From contig JADFGH010000082.1 of assembly GCA_022567775.1 (NCBI GenBank), positions 1-8,586 on the forward strand: a stretch of DNA of 8,586 nt. Direction: 5' to 3'. A program made the position numbers and the translations under genes. Under the pieces are notes generated by a model. That model made no database searches. It worked only from the letters and a program-made list of their open reading frames with translations, and was not told where the DNA came from. Shown here piece by piece: positions 1 to 6,877 of the stretch. Each line of letters starts with the position of its first letter. Position 1 is the stretch's first letter. This DNA is from Pseudomonadota bacterium (GTDB lineage Bacteria; Pseudomonadota; Gammaproteobacteria; Steroidobacterales; Woeseiaceae).

Positions 1-1
1 A

Positions 2-2695
2 ATAACTGCTGGTGCTGCTGATGTCGACATTAATTTCACCGAATATACGCTCGATAACGGCTTGCGCCTGGTTGTTCACGTAGACAACAAAGCGCCTATT
101 GTCGCCGTAAATGTCTGGTATCACGTTGGCTCGAAAAACGAAAAACGCGGGAAAACCGGTTTTGCGCACCTGTTCGAGCATCTCATGTTCAACGGTAGCG
201 AAAATTACGATGACGAGTACTTCAAACCATTCGAATTAGTGGGCGCCACCAACATGAATGGCACGACCAATTTTGATCGGACCAATTATTTTCAAAATGT
301 GCCAAAAACGGCGCTGGATATGGCTCTCTGGATGGAGTCAGACCGCATGGGGCACCTGTTGGGTGCCATTACACAGGAAAAGCTGGACGAGCAGCGCGGC
401 GTGGTACAAAACGAAAAACGACAGGGAGATAACCAGCCCTACGGCAAAGTCTTCTACAGCATCCTCGCAGGCGTTTACCCCGAGGGGCATCCATATGCCA
501 CGTCTGTAATTGGCTCAATGGAAGATCTCGATGCCGCCAGCCTCGAGGACGTACACGAATGGTTCAAAACCTACTACGGGCCGAATAATGCGGTCATCGT
601 CGTTGCCGGCGATGTAGTGCCTGAAGAGGTCTACCAGAAAGTCGAACATTACTTCGGCGATATTCCGCCTGGACCGCCAATCGCCAAAAAACAGAGGTGG
701 GTTGTAAAACTCGAGCGTGACAAAAGAGAGGTCATGCAGGATCGCGTTCCCCAGGCGCGACTCTACAAGATATGGGGCGGTCCAAGTCTGACGGAAGAGG
801 ATAACGATCTTCTGAACCTGGCCGGTGACGTACTGGCCACCGGCAAGAATTCCCGGCTGTTTGAGCGCCTCGTTTACAACGATCAGATCGCCACATCTGT
901 ACAGGCCGGTATGTTCGACAACGAAATCGGCGGTCTCTTCTTTTCCTCCGTTACCGTACAGCCAGGAGGTGATCTCAAAGAGGTGGAGAAGGCCCTAAAC
1001 GAGGAAATCGAACGTCTCCTCAAAGACGGAATAACTGAAGAGGAGTTGGAACGAGCAAAAACACAGCGCCGTTCAGCGTTCGTCAGGGGGCTCGAAAGCG
1101 TTGGTGGATTTGGTGGTAAGTCGGACATTCTGGCGATGAACGCGGTGTACGAGGGTGACCCGGGGGCCTACCGGAAATCCATGGATCGACTTGAGGCAGC
1201 CACTGCTGAGGACGTTACAGCGGCCGCGCGCCGCTGGCTTTCGGCTGGCGCCTACCATCTTGAGGTGCACCCGTTTCCGGACGTGGCTGCGACTGGCGAG
1301 GGCGCTGATCGTTCGTCAGTGCCAGACACGATCAGCTTTCCGGAAGTCAAATTCGCAGAATTCGAACGGGATTTTCTGGCGAACGGCATGGAACTGATCG
1401 TTGCCAATCGTAGTGCGGTCCCCGTCGTCAATATCCGGATGAGCCTCGACGCGGGATATGCATCGGATCAGTTCGGCGAACTCGGAACGTCCAGCCTTGC
1501 AATGACAATGCTGGACGAAGGAACGACAAGTCGCTCTGCCCTTGAGATCAGCGACGAGCTGGCGCGCCTGGGAGCACGGTTCAATGCAGGGTCGAGCATC
1601 GATTCGTCAACCATCGGTATCAGCGCTTTGAAGGAGAACCTTGACGCCTCGCTCGATATCTTCGCCGATATCATCCTTAATCCCACATTTCCGGATAACG
1701 AACTGGAACGACTGCGAAAGATGCGCATCGCGCGGATCCAGCAGGAAAAGACCCAGCCCGTTGGTCTCGCAATTCGTGTGTTCCCCAAATTGCTGTATGG
1801 GGAGGGACACGCCTATTCCATGCCGTTGACAGGATCGGGCACGGAAGAATCTGTCCGGCGCATCTCGCGCGACTCGCTGGTCGATTATCACCGCACCTGG
1901 TTCCGGCCAAACAACGCGACCATGATTGTTGTTGGCGATACGTCGATGGCCGAGATAAAGCCGAAACTCGAACGCCTCTTTCGAAATTGGGAGCCGGGCA
2001 CGATACCGACGAAAAATATCGCCGACGTGAGCCAACGCGATGCAGAGCAGGTTTATATCATTGACAGGCCAGGCTCGGAGCAATCCATAATTTTCGCCGG
2101 CAATATTGCACCAGCCGTCGGCGATGGCAATGAGATCGCGGTTGAAACAATGAACGAGATCATCGGCGGCAGCTTCACCTCACGCATCAACATGAACCTG
2201 CGAGAGGATAAAGCCTGGGCTTATGGTGCGTTTACGATGTTGCTGGACACGAAAGCACAGCGACCATTCATTGCCTACGCACCGGTGCAGACCGACAAGA
2301 CCATGGAGTCGATGGCCGAAATCAAACGTGAGCTTACCGAGTATCTTGGTGACAACCCGGCCACAGAAGAGGAAATTGACAAGGTCAAGAGCAATAACAC
2401 GCTGAGCCTGCCTGGCCGTTGGGAAACCGCAGCAGCAGTACTGCGCGACATCGGCAAGATCGTTACCTATGATCTGCCCGATGACTATTGGGACACGTAC
2501 GCTGACAACGTGCGCAACGTTTCCGGCGAACAAATCGCCGAAGCGGCGGCTGCGGTCATCAAACCGGATAAGCTGATCTGGGTGGTTGTTGGCGACCGGG
2601 AAAAGATTGAGTCACGAATTCGCGAGCTCGAACTCGGCGAAATCACGCTGCTGGACCAGGATGGGAATGAGATTCAGCCCACAGCGTCCAATTAA
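2..2695 (+). CDS. M16 (insulinase/pitrilysin) family zinc metallopeptidase, 5' partial
   Basis: This is a zinc protease of peptidase family M16, probably exported to the periplasm or envelope, that degrades peptides. The frame is open from base 2, and the residues before the first possible start (TTG at 62) already match the usual family opening (FTEYTLDNGLRLVV), so the true start and any signal peptide lie upstream. Counting from base 2, the inverted zinc motif HLFEH is at residues 56-60 and the distal zinc ligand Glu is at 138 in VVQNEKR. This catalytic module is followed by a linker and a second M16 module from about residue 450. There the zinc motif is absent (SSLAMTMLDEGT replaces it), as expected for the inactive half. 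The R-x6-Y pair that binds substrate in insulin-degrading enzyme is present as Arg734 and Tyr741, after GGSFTSR. About 897 residues are visible, close to the full length of fused two-module members. It ends in TAA. The natural substrate cannot be told. Confidence 0.95.
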   Translation: MTAGAADVDINFTEYTLDNGLRLVVHVDNKAPIVAVNVWYHVGSKNEKRGKTGFAHLFEHLMFNGSENYDDEYFKPFELVGATNMNGTTNFDRTNYFQNVPKTALDMALWMESDRMGHLLGAITQEKLDEQRGVVQNEKRQGDNQPYGKVFYSILAGVYPEGHPYATSVIGSMEDLDAASLEDVHEWFKTYYGPNNAVIVVAGDVVPEEVYQKVEHYFGDIPPGPPIAKKQRWVVKLERDKREVMQDRVPQARLYKIWGGPSLTEEDNDLLNLAGDVLATGKNSRLFERLVYNDQIATSVQAGMFDNEIGGLFFSSVTVQPGGDLKEVEKALNEEIERLLKDGITEEELERAKTQRRSAFVRGLESVGGFGGKSDILAMNAVYEGDPGAYRKSMDRLEAATAEDVTAAARRWLSAGAYHLEVHPFPDVAATGEGADRSSVPDTISFPEVKFAEFERDFLANGMELIVANRSAVPVVNIRMSLDAGYASDQFGELGTSSLAMTMLDEGTTSRSALEISDELARLGARFNAGSSIDSSTIGISALKENLDASLDIFADIILNPTFPDNELERLRKMRIARIQQEKTQPVGLAIRVFPKLLYGEGHAYSMPLTGSGTEESVRRISRDSLVDYHRTWFRPNNATMIVVGDTSMAEIKPKLERLFRNWEPGTIPTKNIADVSQRDAEQVYIIDRPGSEQSIIFAGNIAPAVGDGNEIAVETMNEIIGGSFTSRINMNLREDKAWAYGAFTMLLDTKAQRPFIAYAPVQTDKTMESMAEIKRELTEYLGDNPATEEEIDKVKSNNTLSLPGRWETAAAVLRDIGKIVTYDLPDDYWDTYADNVRNVSGEQIAEAAAAVIKPDKLIWVVVGDREKIESRIRELELGEITLLDQDGNEIQPTASN

Positions 2696-2822
2696 GGCTC
2701 CATGGCAATCGAAGCGGTTTCTGCATGAAAGGACGAGCAATTACCTGCACTGTTTGATGGCGCCTCGATTTTGGCTCGATTTCGCCCGACGGTCCGCTGG
2801 CGCGTATTGTTATGTTTAGCGG
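2696..2822. other. Convergent intergenic gap with no recognisable content
   Basis: This 127-base stretch separates the ends of the M16 gene (+) and the small membrane-protein gene (-). I looked for a GC stem followed by a T run on either strand and found none. The only start-to-stop frames are about ten codons or fewer. Nothing here can be assigned. Confidence 0.6.
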
Positions 2823-3182
2823 TTAATCACTTGCATCAACATTTTTGTCTTGTGCGCGACCAACTCTGTAAGAATCGACAATACCGATCAACCAGGAAAC
2901 TAATAAGACAGCCAGGGCGATATCCAGCAGTTGCGATTCGGCGCCCGCAGTTTGTCCTGATACCAATTCCGAAATTGTTGCCGCATCAAACTGGATTTCA
3001 CCACTTTGAATTTTTTCGGTTATTTGCAGAGCCGTCTCTACCGATTTTGCAATCAAAAAATATAGCCCGGCAAATGCTGTGCCGGCTAAAATGACACCAG
3101 GAATATACTTCTTCAAGAGAAAATGCCCGACGCCAGGAAATATAAAAGCCGATAACAAGGCTGCTTTCATTGGCTTTTTCAT
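2823..3182 (-). CDS. Small three-helix inner-membrane protein of unknown function
   Basis: The 119-residue product begins MKKPMKAALLSAFIFPGVGH. Hydrophobic segments lie at about residues 7-23, 28-46 and 86-102, separated by a polar, mostly helical stretch at 47-85 (KIQSGEIQFDAATISELVSG). It ends with IVDSYRVGR and an acidic tail. The FPGVGHF turn between the first two helices and the D-x-YR-x-GR end resemble TM2-like or DUF5683-like small membrane proteins, which have no settled function; this is a resemblance, not an identification. The ATG at 3182 has no Shine-Dalgarno sequence directly upstream. Met5 (ATG at 3170) is an alternative start. The DNA is visibly richer in A+T than the neighbouring exporter genes. 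The gene is on the same strand as, and downstream of, the exporter operon, but 163 bases away, so co-transcription is possible but not shown. Confidence 0.82.
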   Translation of the reverse strand: MKKPMKAALLSAFIFPGVGHFLLKKYIPGVILAGTAFAGLYFLIAKSVETALQITEKIQSGEIQFDAATISELVSGQTAGAESQLLDIALAVLLVSWLIGIVDSYRVGRAQDKNVDASD

Positions 3183-3226
3183 CAGCTATACCAGCGTTCA
3201 AAACACCGTGGATGGAAGGAAAACAT
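3182..3226 (-). CDS. Possible 14-residue upstream mini-ORF coupled to the membrane-protein gene
   Basis: On the minus strand an ATG at 3226 opens a frame reading MFSFHPRCFERWYS. It stops at a TGA that shares one base with the ATG of the membrane-protein gene (TGATG, 3184-3180). A purine block AGGGGG at 3239-3234, seven bases upstream, is a good Shine-Dalgarno candidate, whereas the downstream gene has none of its own. This arrangement suits translational coupling. The frame is short enough to occur by chance, and there is no conservation evidence available here. Confidence 0.22.
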   Translation of the reverse strand: MFSFHPRCFERWYS

Positions 3227-3258
3227 AACAGCGCCCCCTGACATCTGGTTAAGGATAC

Positions 3259-3271
3259 AAGATCTGATCTT
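3259..3271. promoter_or_regulatory. Short perfect palindrome (possible operator)
   Basis: AAGATC and GATCTT flank a single T, a 6+1+6 inverted repeat. It lies 20 bases upstream of the AGGGGG block that precedes the mini-ORF of the membrane-protein gene, where a regulator could bind. No -35/-10 pair is convincing around it, and a palindrome of this size can arise by chance. Confidence 0.15.
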
Positions 3272-3345
3272 TATTCACTACGAAGCGGTCGGGCATTTCC
3301 TACGATATGGCGGCGCGCAACACTAAATGCGATTGACCCCATGTC

Positions 3346-5421
3346 TCATGCGCCCAGGCTGATGATCTGCTCGGCGCGATTGATCGCTTCCGGCCGATGG
3401 GCAACGCTTATTACGGTGATGCCCAGTTCGCGGATGTTTTGCAGCACCCGCTTTTCCGTGCTGACATCAAGATGGCTGGTGGCCTCATCCAGAAAAAGGA
3501 TAGCGGGCCTCCGGTACAGCGCGCGCGCCAGCACCAGGCGCTGGACCTGTCCGCCCGACAGGTTTTTGCCCATGTCACTGATCTGTGTCTGCAGCTTCAT
3601 CGGCAGATCCTGAATGTCCGGCCAGATTTCCGCTGCGATGGCAGCCTCTCGCAAACGCGCCAGGTCAGGTGCCGCATCGAATGCCGAGATGTTTTCCGTA
3701 ACCGTACCCTGGAAGAGCGCATCACTCTGCAACACAAAACCCGTTTGTCCTCGCAGCGAATCCCTGTTCCACAACGCCAGCTCCATGTTGTCCACGTAAA
3801 TCTGACCTGTGTTTGCCGGCAGATGCCCGGCCAGCAGTTTCAGCAATGTTGTCTTGCCACATCCCGACGGGCCGGTGATCACGACATTGACGCCCGCAGC
3901 AATGTCGCAACAGAAGTCCCGCACTATCCAGCGCCCCGCCGAATAACGGAACGCGATGTTTTCGGCTTTTAGCGACCCCTTTACGGTTGAATTGATCGCA
4001 CCTGCTGGAATAGCCGGCATTGGTTCGGCCAGCACGATATCCGAGAGCCTGCCCGTGTGCACTTTCAGCAGGAAGAATTTCTGGACCGCTTCCGCAAGAC
4101 CAAGCGCCGCAGACCCAAACCTGCCGCGCAGACTCATGAACGCGAACAGGACACCGAGCGTAAAGTGCTTGTCGAGAACACCGGCGATGCCGATGCCCAG
4201 AAAAAGCACTTGCTCGAATACGCCGACGATGCCGGTGCCGGTTTCCTGTGCGATCGACAGCCTGCCGTCACGAACGCGTGCGTTGGTCGCGTCGGAGAAG
4301 TGATTTTGCCAGTGAGCGAGTCTTAAGTGCTCGAGTCCGAGCACCTGCACCACATCGCATGCGCGAAGTGATTCAAGCAGCGAACTGTTCTGTGACGCCG
4401 TGTGAATGATCGCCTGCTCCCCCAGACGCCGGCTTGCTGGCAAAATCATTGCCATCAGGAGCGCCGAAAGCGCGAGCCCTGCCAACGAGACCGCGGTCAG
4501 CCAGCCACTGTAAAGAAACATGATTGCCAGCGTCGTCAGCAATACAGCGCTATGTACGACGCTGTTGATGACATCGTCGGTTAGCGCCTGCCTGATTGGC
4601 GTGAGTGATTCGAGTTTGGACATCAGGTCACCAGGGTGGCGGCTATTGATAAAAGCCGCCGGCAAGCAGAACAGGTGACGCATGACACTGACGGAACTGT
4701 CGATGGCCAGGTTGGTGCCGGTAAACAGACTGATCCAGCGCCGTAATCCGTCGAGCATCACGCCGGTGAGCATGATCAGTGCGAGACCCCCAAGCGCACG
4801 GTACAGCCACTCGCGATCCTGGCCCAATACCAATTCATCGATCAGAATCTGCGTGGCAATCGGTGGCGCCAGCGCCAGCACCTGGGTGCTCAGCAACAGG
4901 CAAAACATCAGCCCAAGATAGCGGTAGAGGTGACGAAAGGACCCGGCAAAATCCGCGAAAGACAAGGTAACTCGCTCGCTCTGCCTGCGAAACCCGCGCG
5001 CAGGTAGCAGCTCCAGCGCGACGCCTGTGAATGATTCATCGAATTCTGCTGGCCCGACTTTCCTGCGGCCGGTTGCGGGATCATGAATCAGGCAACGACG
5101 ACGCCCATAGCGAACCAGGACCACAAAATGGTCCATGCGCCAGTGCAGTACGGCCGGAAGTCGTAAGCGATGCATTTCGGAGAGTGCCAGTCGTAACGGC
5201 CGCGCCGTCAGCTGAAGATGCTTTGCTGTGTACAACAGGTCACTGAATGTCATGCCTCGACCGGAGACACCGTGCAACTTCCTTAACTCATCCAGAGGAG
5301 TGCGCTTGCCATGGAACGCGGCAACCATGGCCAGACAGGTAAGTCCGCACTCCGAGCTCTCCTGCTGGAAAATGATCGGGACCCGTCGACGACGCCGAGT
5401 GCCGCCAATAGCGTCAGACAT
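3346..5421 (-). CDS. Peptidase C39-domain ABC transporter (double-glycine peptide exporter, CvaB/RaxB type)
   Basis: This inner-membrane ATPase should cut the leader from a double-glycine peptide and drive its export. Numbered from the ATG at 5421 (691 residues), the N-terminal C39 protease is complete: oxyanion Gln19, catalytic Cys25 in ESSECGLTCL, His98 in DHFVVL and Asp114 in HDPATG. The ABC membrane domain follows at about residues 150-440. The nucleotide-binding domain has Walker A GPSGCGKTT at 517-525, signature LSGGQ at 621-625, Walker B ILFLDE ending at Asp645-Glu646, and the H-loop His675. The frame could open nine codons earlier at a TTG (5448). The ATG at 5421 is preferred because AGGAG lies six bases upstream and the overlap with the HlyD gene is then only 8 bases (ATGTCTGA). 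The protein ends soon after the H-loop (EQIISLGA), somewhat short, but all catalytic parts are present. No cargo gene is adjacent. Confidence 0.95.
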   Translation of the reverse strand: MSDAIGGTRRRRRVPIIFQQESSECGLTCLAMVAAFHGKRTPLDELRKLHGVSGRGMTFSDLLYTAKHLQLTARPLRLALSEMHRLRLPAVLHWRMDHFVVLVRYGRRRCLIHDPATGRRKVGPAEFDESFTGVALELLPARGFRRQSERVTLSFADFAGSFRHLYRYLGLMFCLLLSTQVLALAPPIATQILIDELVLGQDREWLYRALGGLALIMLTGVMLDGLRRWISLFTGTNLAIDSSVSVMRHLFCLPAAFINSRHPGDLMSKLESLTPIRQALTDDVINSVVHSAVLLTTLAIMFLYSGWLTAVSLAGLALSALLMAMILPASRRLGEQAIIHTASQNSSLLESLRACDVVQVLGLEHLRLAHWQNHFSDATNARVRDGRLSIAQETGTGIVGVFEQVLFLGIGIAGVLDKHFTLGVLFAFMSLRGRFGSAALGLAEAVQKFFLLKVHTGRLSDIVLAEPMPAIPAGAINSTVKGSLKAENIAFRYSAGRWIVRDFCCDIAAGVNVVITGPSGCGKTTLLKLLAGHLPANTGQIYVDNMELALWNRDSLRGQTGFVLQSDALFQGTVTENISAFDAAPDLARLREAAIAAEIWPDIQDLPMKLQTQISDMGKNLSGGQVQRLVLARALYRRPAILFLDEATSHLDVSTEKRVLQNIRELGITVISVAHRPEAINRAEQIISLGA

Positions 5422-6706
5422 CCTGGTCTCCTGACCCGGTTGCGACAACGCGCAGGAGCCATTCGAAAAGTCTGTAGCGTCGCTGTACGAGGTCAGCCTG
5501 GAATGAGGTGCCGGGTGCCAGCGGCCAGGTCGCGTTGAACGCTTTAATATGGGTTTCGTTGAGTCTCGCCCGGACTTCGAAGACCGGACCGGTCAGCGCC
5601 AGCGGCACGCTGATTTCCCTCGGTACTATCGCGACGCTCGATATCGAAGTAACGACTGCGGTGCTGGTACCAAATAACTGGTACGGATAGGCGTCAAGGC
5701 GAAGTTGCACAACCTGACCTTTCTGCAGAAAGCCGGCTTTAGCGCTCGGCAGGTACAGCCATGCCTCGAGTTCCTGATGTGGCCGGTATACCTTGAGCAG
5801 GGCTTGTCCGGCGATGACCGCGGAACCTGGCCGCACGTTGACCCTCGCAACGACGCCGGCTTCGGATGCGCGGATATCCTGACTGATCAGGTGTTCATGC
5901 TCAACGACCTGGCGCTGCAAACGCCGTTGTTCAAGATCGTGCAGGATTGCCTGGCGCGCCGCCGCATCGCCTGCTTCGGCGCGCGCCCGCAAAATGGCAG
6001 CAACCTCCTGCTCGTAGTCCAGCATGGTACGCCTTATGGTGGCGCTCCTGGCCCTGGCCTGCAGCAACAGGGATTGCTCCTGGTCGAGAGCCTCAACGGA
6101 AATGCCTCCCTTGCTGGCGAGGCCCCGGCGTCGCGCTAACCGTCGCTCGAATAACTCAACCTGGTCCTGCTGAAGTTCGTATTCGGTTTTCGCAACGGCG
6201 AGCCGCTTAGTGATCGAATCCTGACGCTCGCCGAGCGCCAGCAAATGGCTGCTATCGATCGCCACCTGCCGTGCGTGTGCCTCGCCCAGTAGCGCGATTT
6301 CTGCACGCAACGACGGTAATTGGAGCCTGGCGAGCTGCTCCTGGTTGGTGGTGATATTGAGCAGCAGGTCGCCGGCATTGATGAGCTGCCCTTCGCGAAC
6401 ATTAATTTTGGTGACCCTGCCTGGCGCGCTGGCAACAATGTCGAGCAATCCGTCCGGCGGCATCAGTACCCCGACAGCCCTGGCGCGTTGCGGAATCTCT
6501 ACATACCAGGCGACAAAACCAAGCAACAGCATGGCCAGCACACCAACTGCCAATGCGACCAAACCGGAAGGCGGCACGATCACTGATACCGAACCAAATA
6601 GCCGGTGGCTGGCTGACTGTACCGCGCTCCTGCGAAAAAGCGTCGTAACGCCTGTCTTGTTCGCAACCTCCTGTCGCATGAGATGAGCATCCGTTCCCAC
6701 AGTCAT
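5414..6706 (-). CDS. HlyD-family periplasmic adaptor (membrane fusion protein) of a type I peptide exporter
   Basis: The 430-residue protein should bridge the C39-ABC transporter and an outer-membrane TolC-type channel. A short cytoplasmic part contains TLFRRSAVQSASHRLFGS, similar to the LFR-x-A-x(n)-RLFG opening usual in CvaA/RaxA-type adaptors. One membrane anchor follows at about residues 48-69 (VALAVGVLAMLLLGFVAWYV). The first half of the lipoyl-like domain is at about 92-117 (APGRVTKINVREGQLINAGD). A long Gln/Arg/Glu/Leu-rich coiled coil spans about 120-265. The second lipoyl half is at about 280-310 (ASEAGVVARVNVRPG), then a beta-barrel region. The gene precedes the ABC gene and overlaps it by 8 bases, the usual adaptor-then-ATPase order. 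The ATG at 6706 has no clear Shine-Dalgarno sequence; Met10 (ATG at 6679) is an alternative. A 13-codon frame from an ATG at 6744 ends in a TGA overlapping this start (ATGA), so coupling is possible. Confidence 0.94.
   Translation of the reverse strand: MTVGTDAHLMRQEVANKTGVTTLFRRSAVQSASHRLFGSVSVIVPPSGLVALAVGVLAMLLLGFVAWYVEIPQRARAVGVLMPPDGLLDIVASAPGRVTKINVREGQLINAGDLLLNITTNQEQLARLQLPSLRAEIALLGEAHARQVAIDSSHLLALGERQDSITKRLAVAKTEYELQQDQVELFERRLARRRGLASKGGISVEALDQEQSLLLQARARSATIRRTMLDYEQEVAAILRARAEAGDAAARQAILHDLEQRRLQRQVVEHEHLISQDIRASEAGVVARVNVRPGSAVIAGQALLKVYRPHQELEAWLYLPSAKAGFLQKGQVVQLRLDAYPYQLFGTSTAVVTSISSVAIVPREISVPLALTGPVFEVRARLNETHIKAFNATWPLAPGTSFQADLVQRRYRLFEWLLRVVATGSGDQDV
5422..5440 (-). 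promoter_or_regulatory. Ribosome binding site that decides the start of the C39-ABC gene
   Basis: Read on the minus strand this stretch contains CAGGAGACCAGG immediately before the ATG at 5421. AGGAG is a strong Shine-Dalgarno core with six-base spacing. It lies inside the end of the HlyD reading frame, so the two genes are probably translated in a coupled way. The alternative TTG at 5448 has no comparable site. Confidence 0.65.
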
Positions 6707-6729
6707 AACATTTGATCATGGCGAGTCGT

Positions 6730-6745
6730 AATGAGCGATCTCATT
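6730..6745. promoter_or_regulatory. Operator-like inverted repeat between hlyD and ilvA
   Basis: AATGAG and CTCATT flank CGAT, giving two perfect six-base arms with a four-base spacer. Outside these, GTA and TAC extend the symmetry if one extra T is allowed. It sits 24 bases upstream of the hlyD start, where a bound regulator would affect exporter transcription. This is inferred from symmetry alone. Confidence 0.25.
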
Positions 6746-6877
6746 TACACGGCGCTTTGCCCGGTTTTTCGTGGCGCCCTCGCCTGCGCCAGGCAAAAAA
6801 ACATGACCGTATCGAGGCGCAATGCGATAACCTCCGAAAACTGTCCTGAGGAAATGTTTATTGGCGATTGCGCATGA
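6731..6877 (+). CDS. Possible 48-residue small ORF overlapping the ilvA start by ATGA
   Basis: An ATG at 6731 opens 48 codons beginning MSDLIYTALCPVFRGALACA and ending EEMFIGDCA. The TGA stop (6875-6877) overlaps the ilvA ATG (6874) as ATGA, the classic arrangement for coupled translation. The peptide has four cysteines, at residues 10, 19, 38 and 47. It has no run of Ile, Val, Leu or Thr codons, so it does not look like a classical ilv attenuator leader, and no double-glycine cleavage site, so it is not an obvious exporter cargo. Only a weak GGCGAG precedes it. A competing frame at 6718-6849 (43 residues) is equally unsupported. If the promoter candidate at 6803-6831 is the real one, this ORF would be outside the ilvA transcript. 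Confidence 0.2.
   Translation: MSDLIYTALCPVFRGALACARQKNMTVSRRNAITSENCPEEMFIGDCA
6803..6831 (+). promoter_or_regulatory. Candidate sigma-70 promoter for ilvA
   Basis: ATGACC at 6803-6808 matches the -35 consensus at four of six positions. GATAAC at 6826-6831 matches the -10 consensus at four of six positions. The spacer is exactly 17 bases. The predicted start near 6838 would leave a leader of about 36 bases before the ilvA ATG. Both boxes are only moderate matches. Confidence 0.35.

Noticed and set aside
1607..2083. A 158-codon minus-strand frame inside the M16 gene.
   Set aside because: It is antisense to the second M16 module, whose plus-strand sequence fits the family throughout. The antisense product has no recognisable features.
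2696..2822. A possible bidirectional terminator between the convergent genes.
   Set aside because: The GGCGCC and GGCGC segments could pair only across a loop of some 40 bases, and no T run follows on either strand.
3300..3345. A continuation of the C39-ABC gene past its stop, since the protein ends shortly after the H-loop.
   Set aside because: None of the frames after the TGA resembles the usual G-R-V-V-E-Q-G tail. All catalytic motifs lie before the stop, so a natural short end is more likely than a frameshift.
3397..3972. A 191-codon plus-strand frame inside the C39-ABC gene.
   Set aside because: It covers the Walker A, signature and Walker B region of the real gene in antisense and is only a shadow frame.
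6402..6719. A minus-strand frame starting 13 bases before hlyD with a cysteine-rich N-terminus and a GG, at first sight a possible exported peptide.
   Set aside because: Nearly all of it overlaps hlyD in another frame, it has no ribosome site, and the residues around GG do not fit a double-glycine leader (no hydrophobic positions before it).
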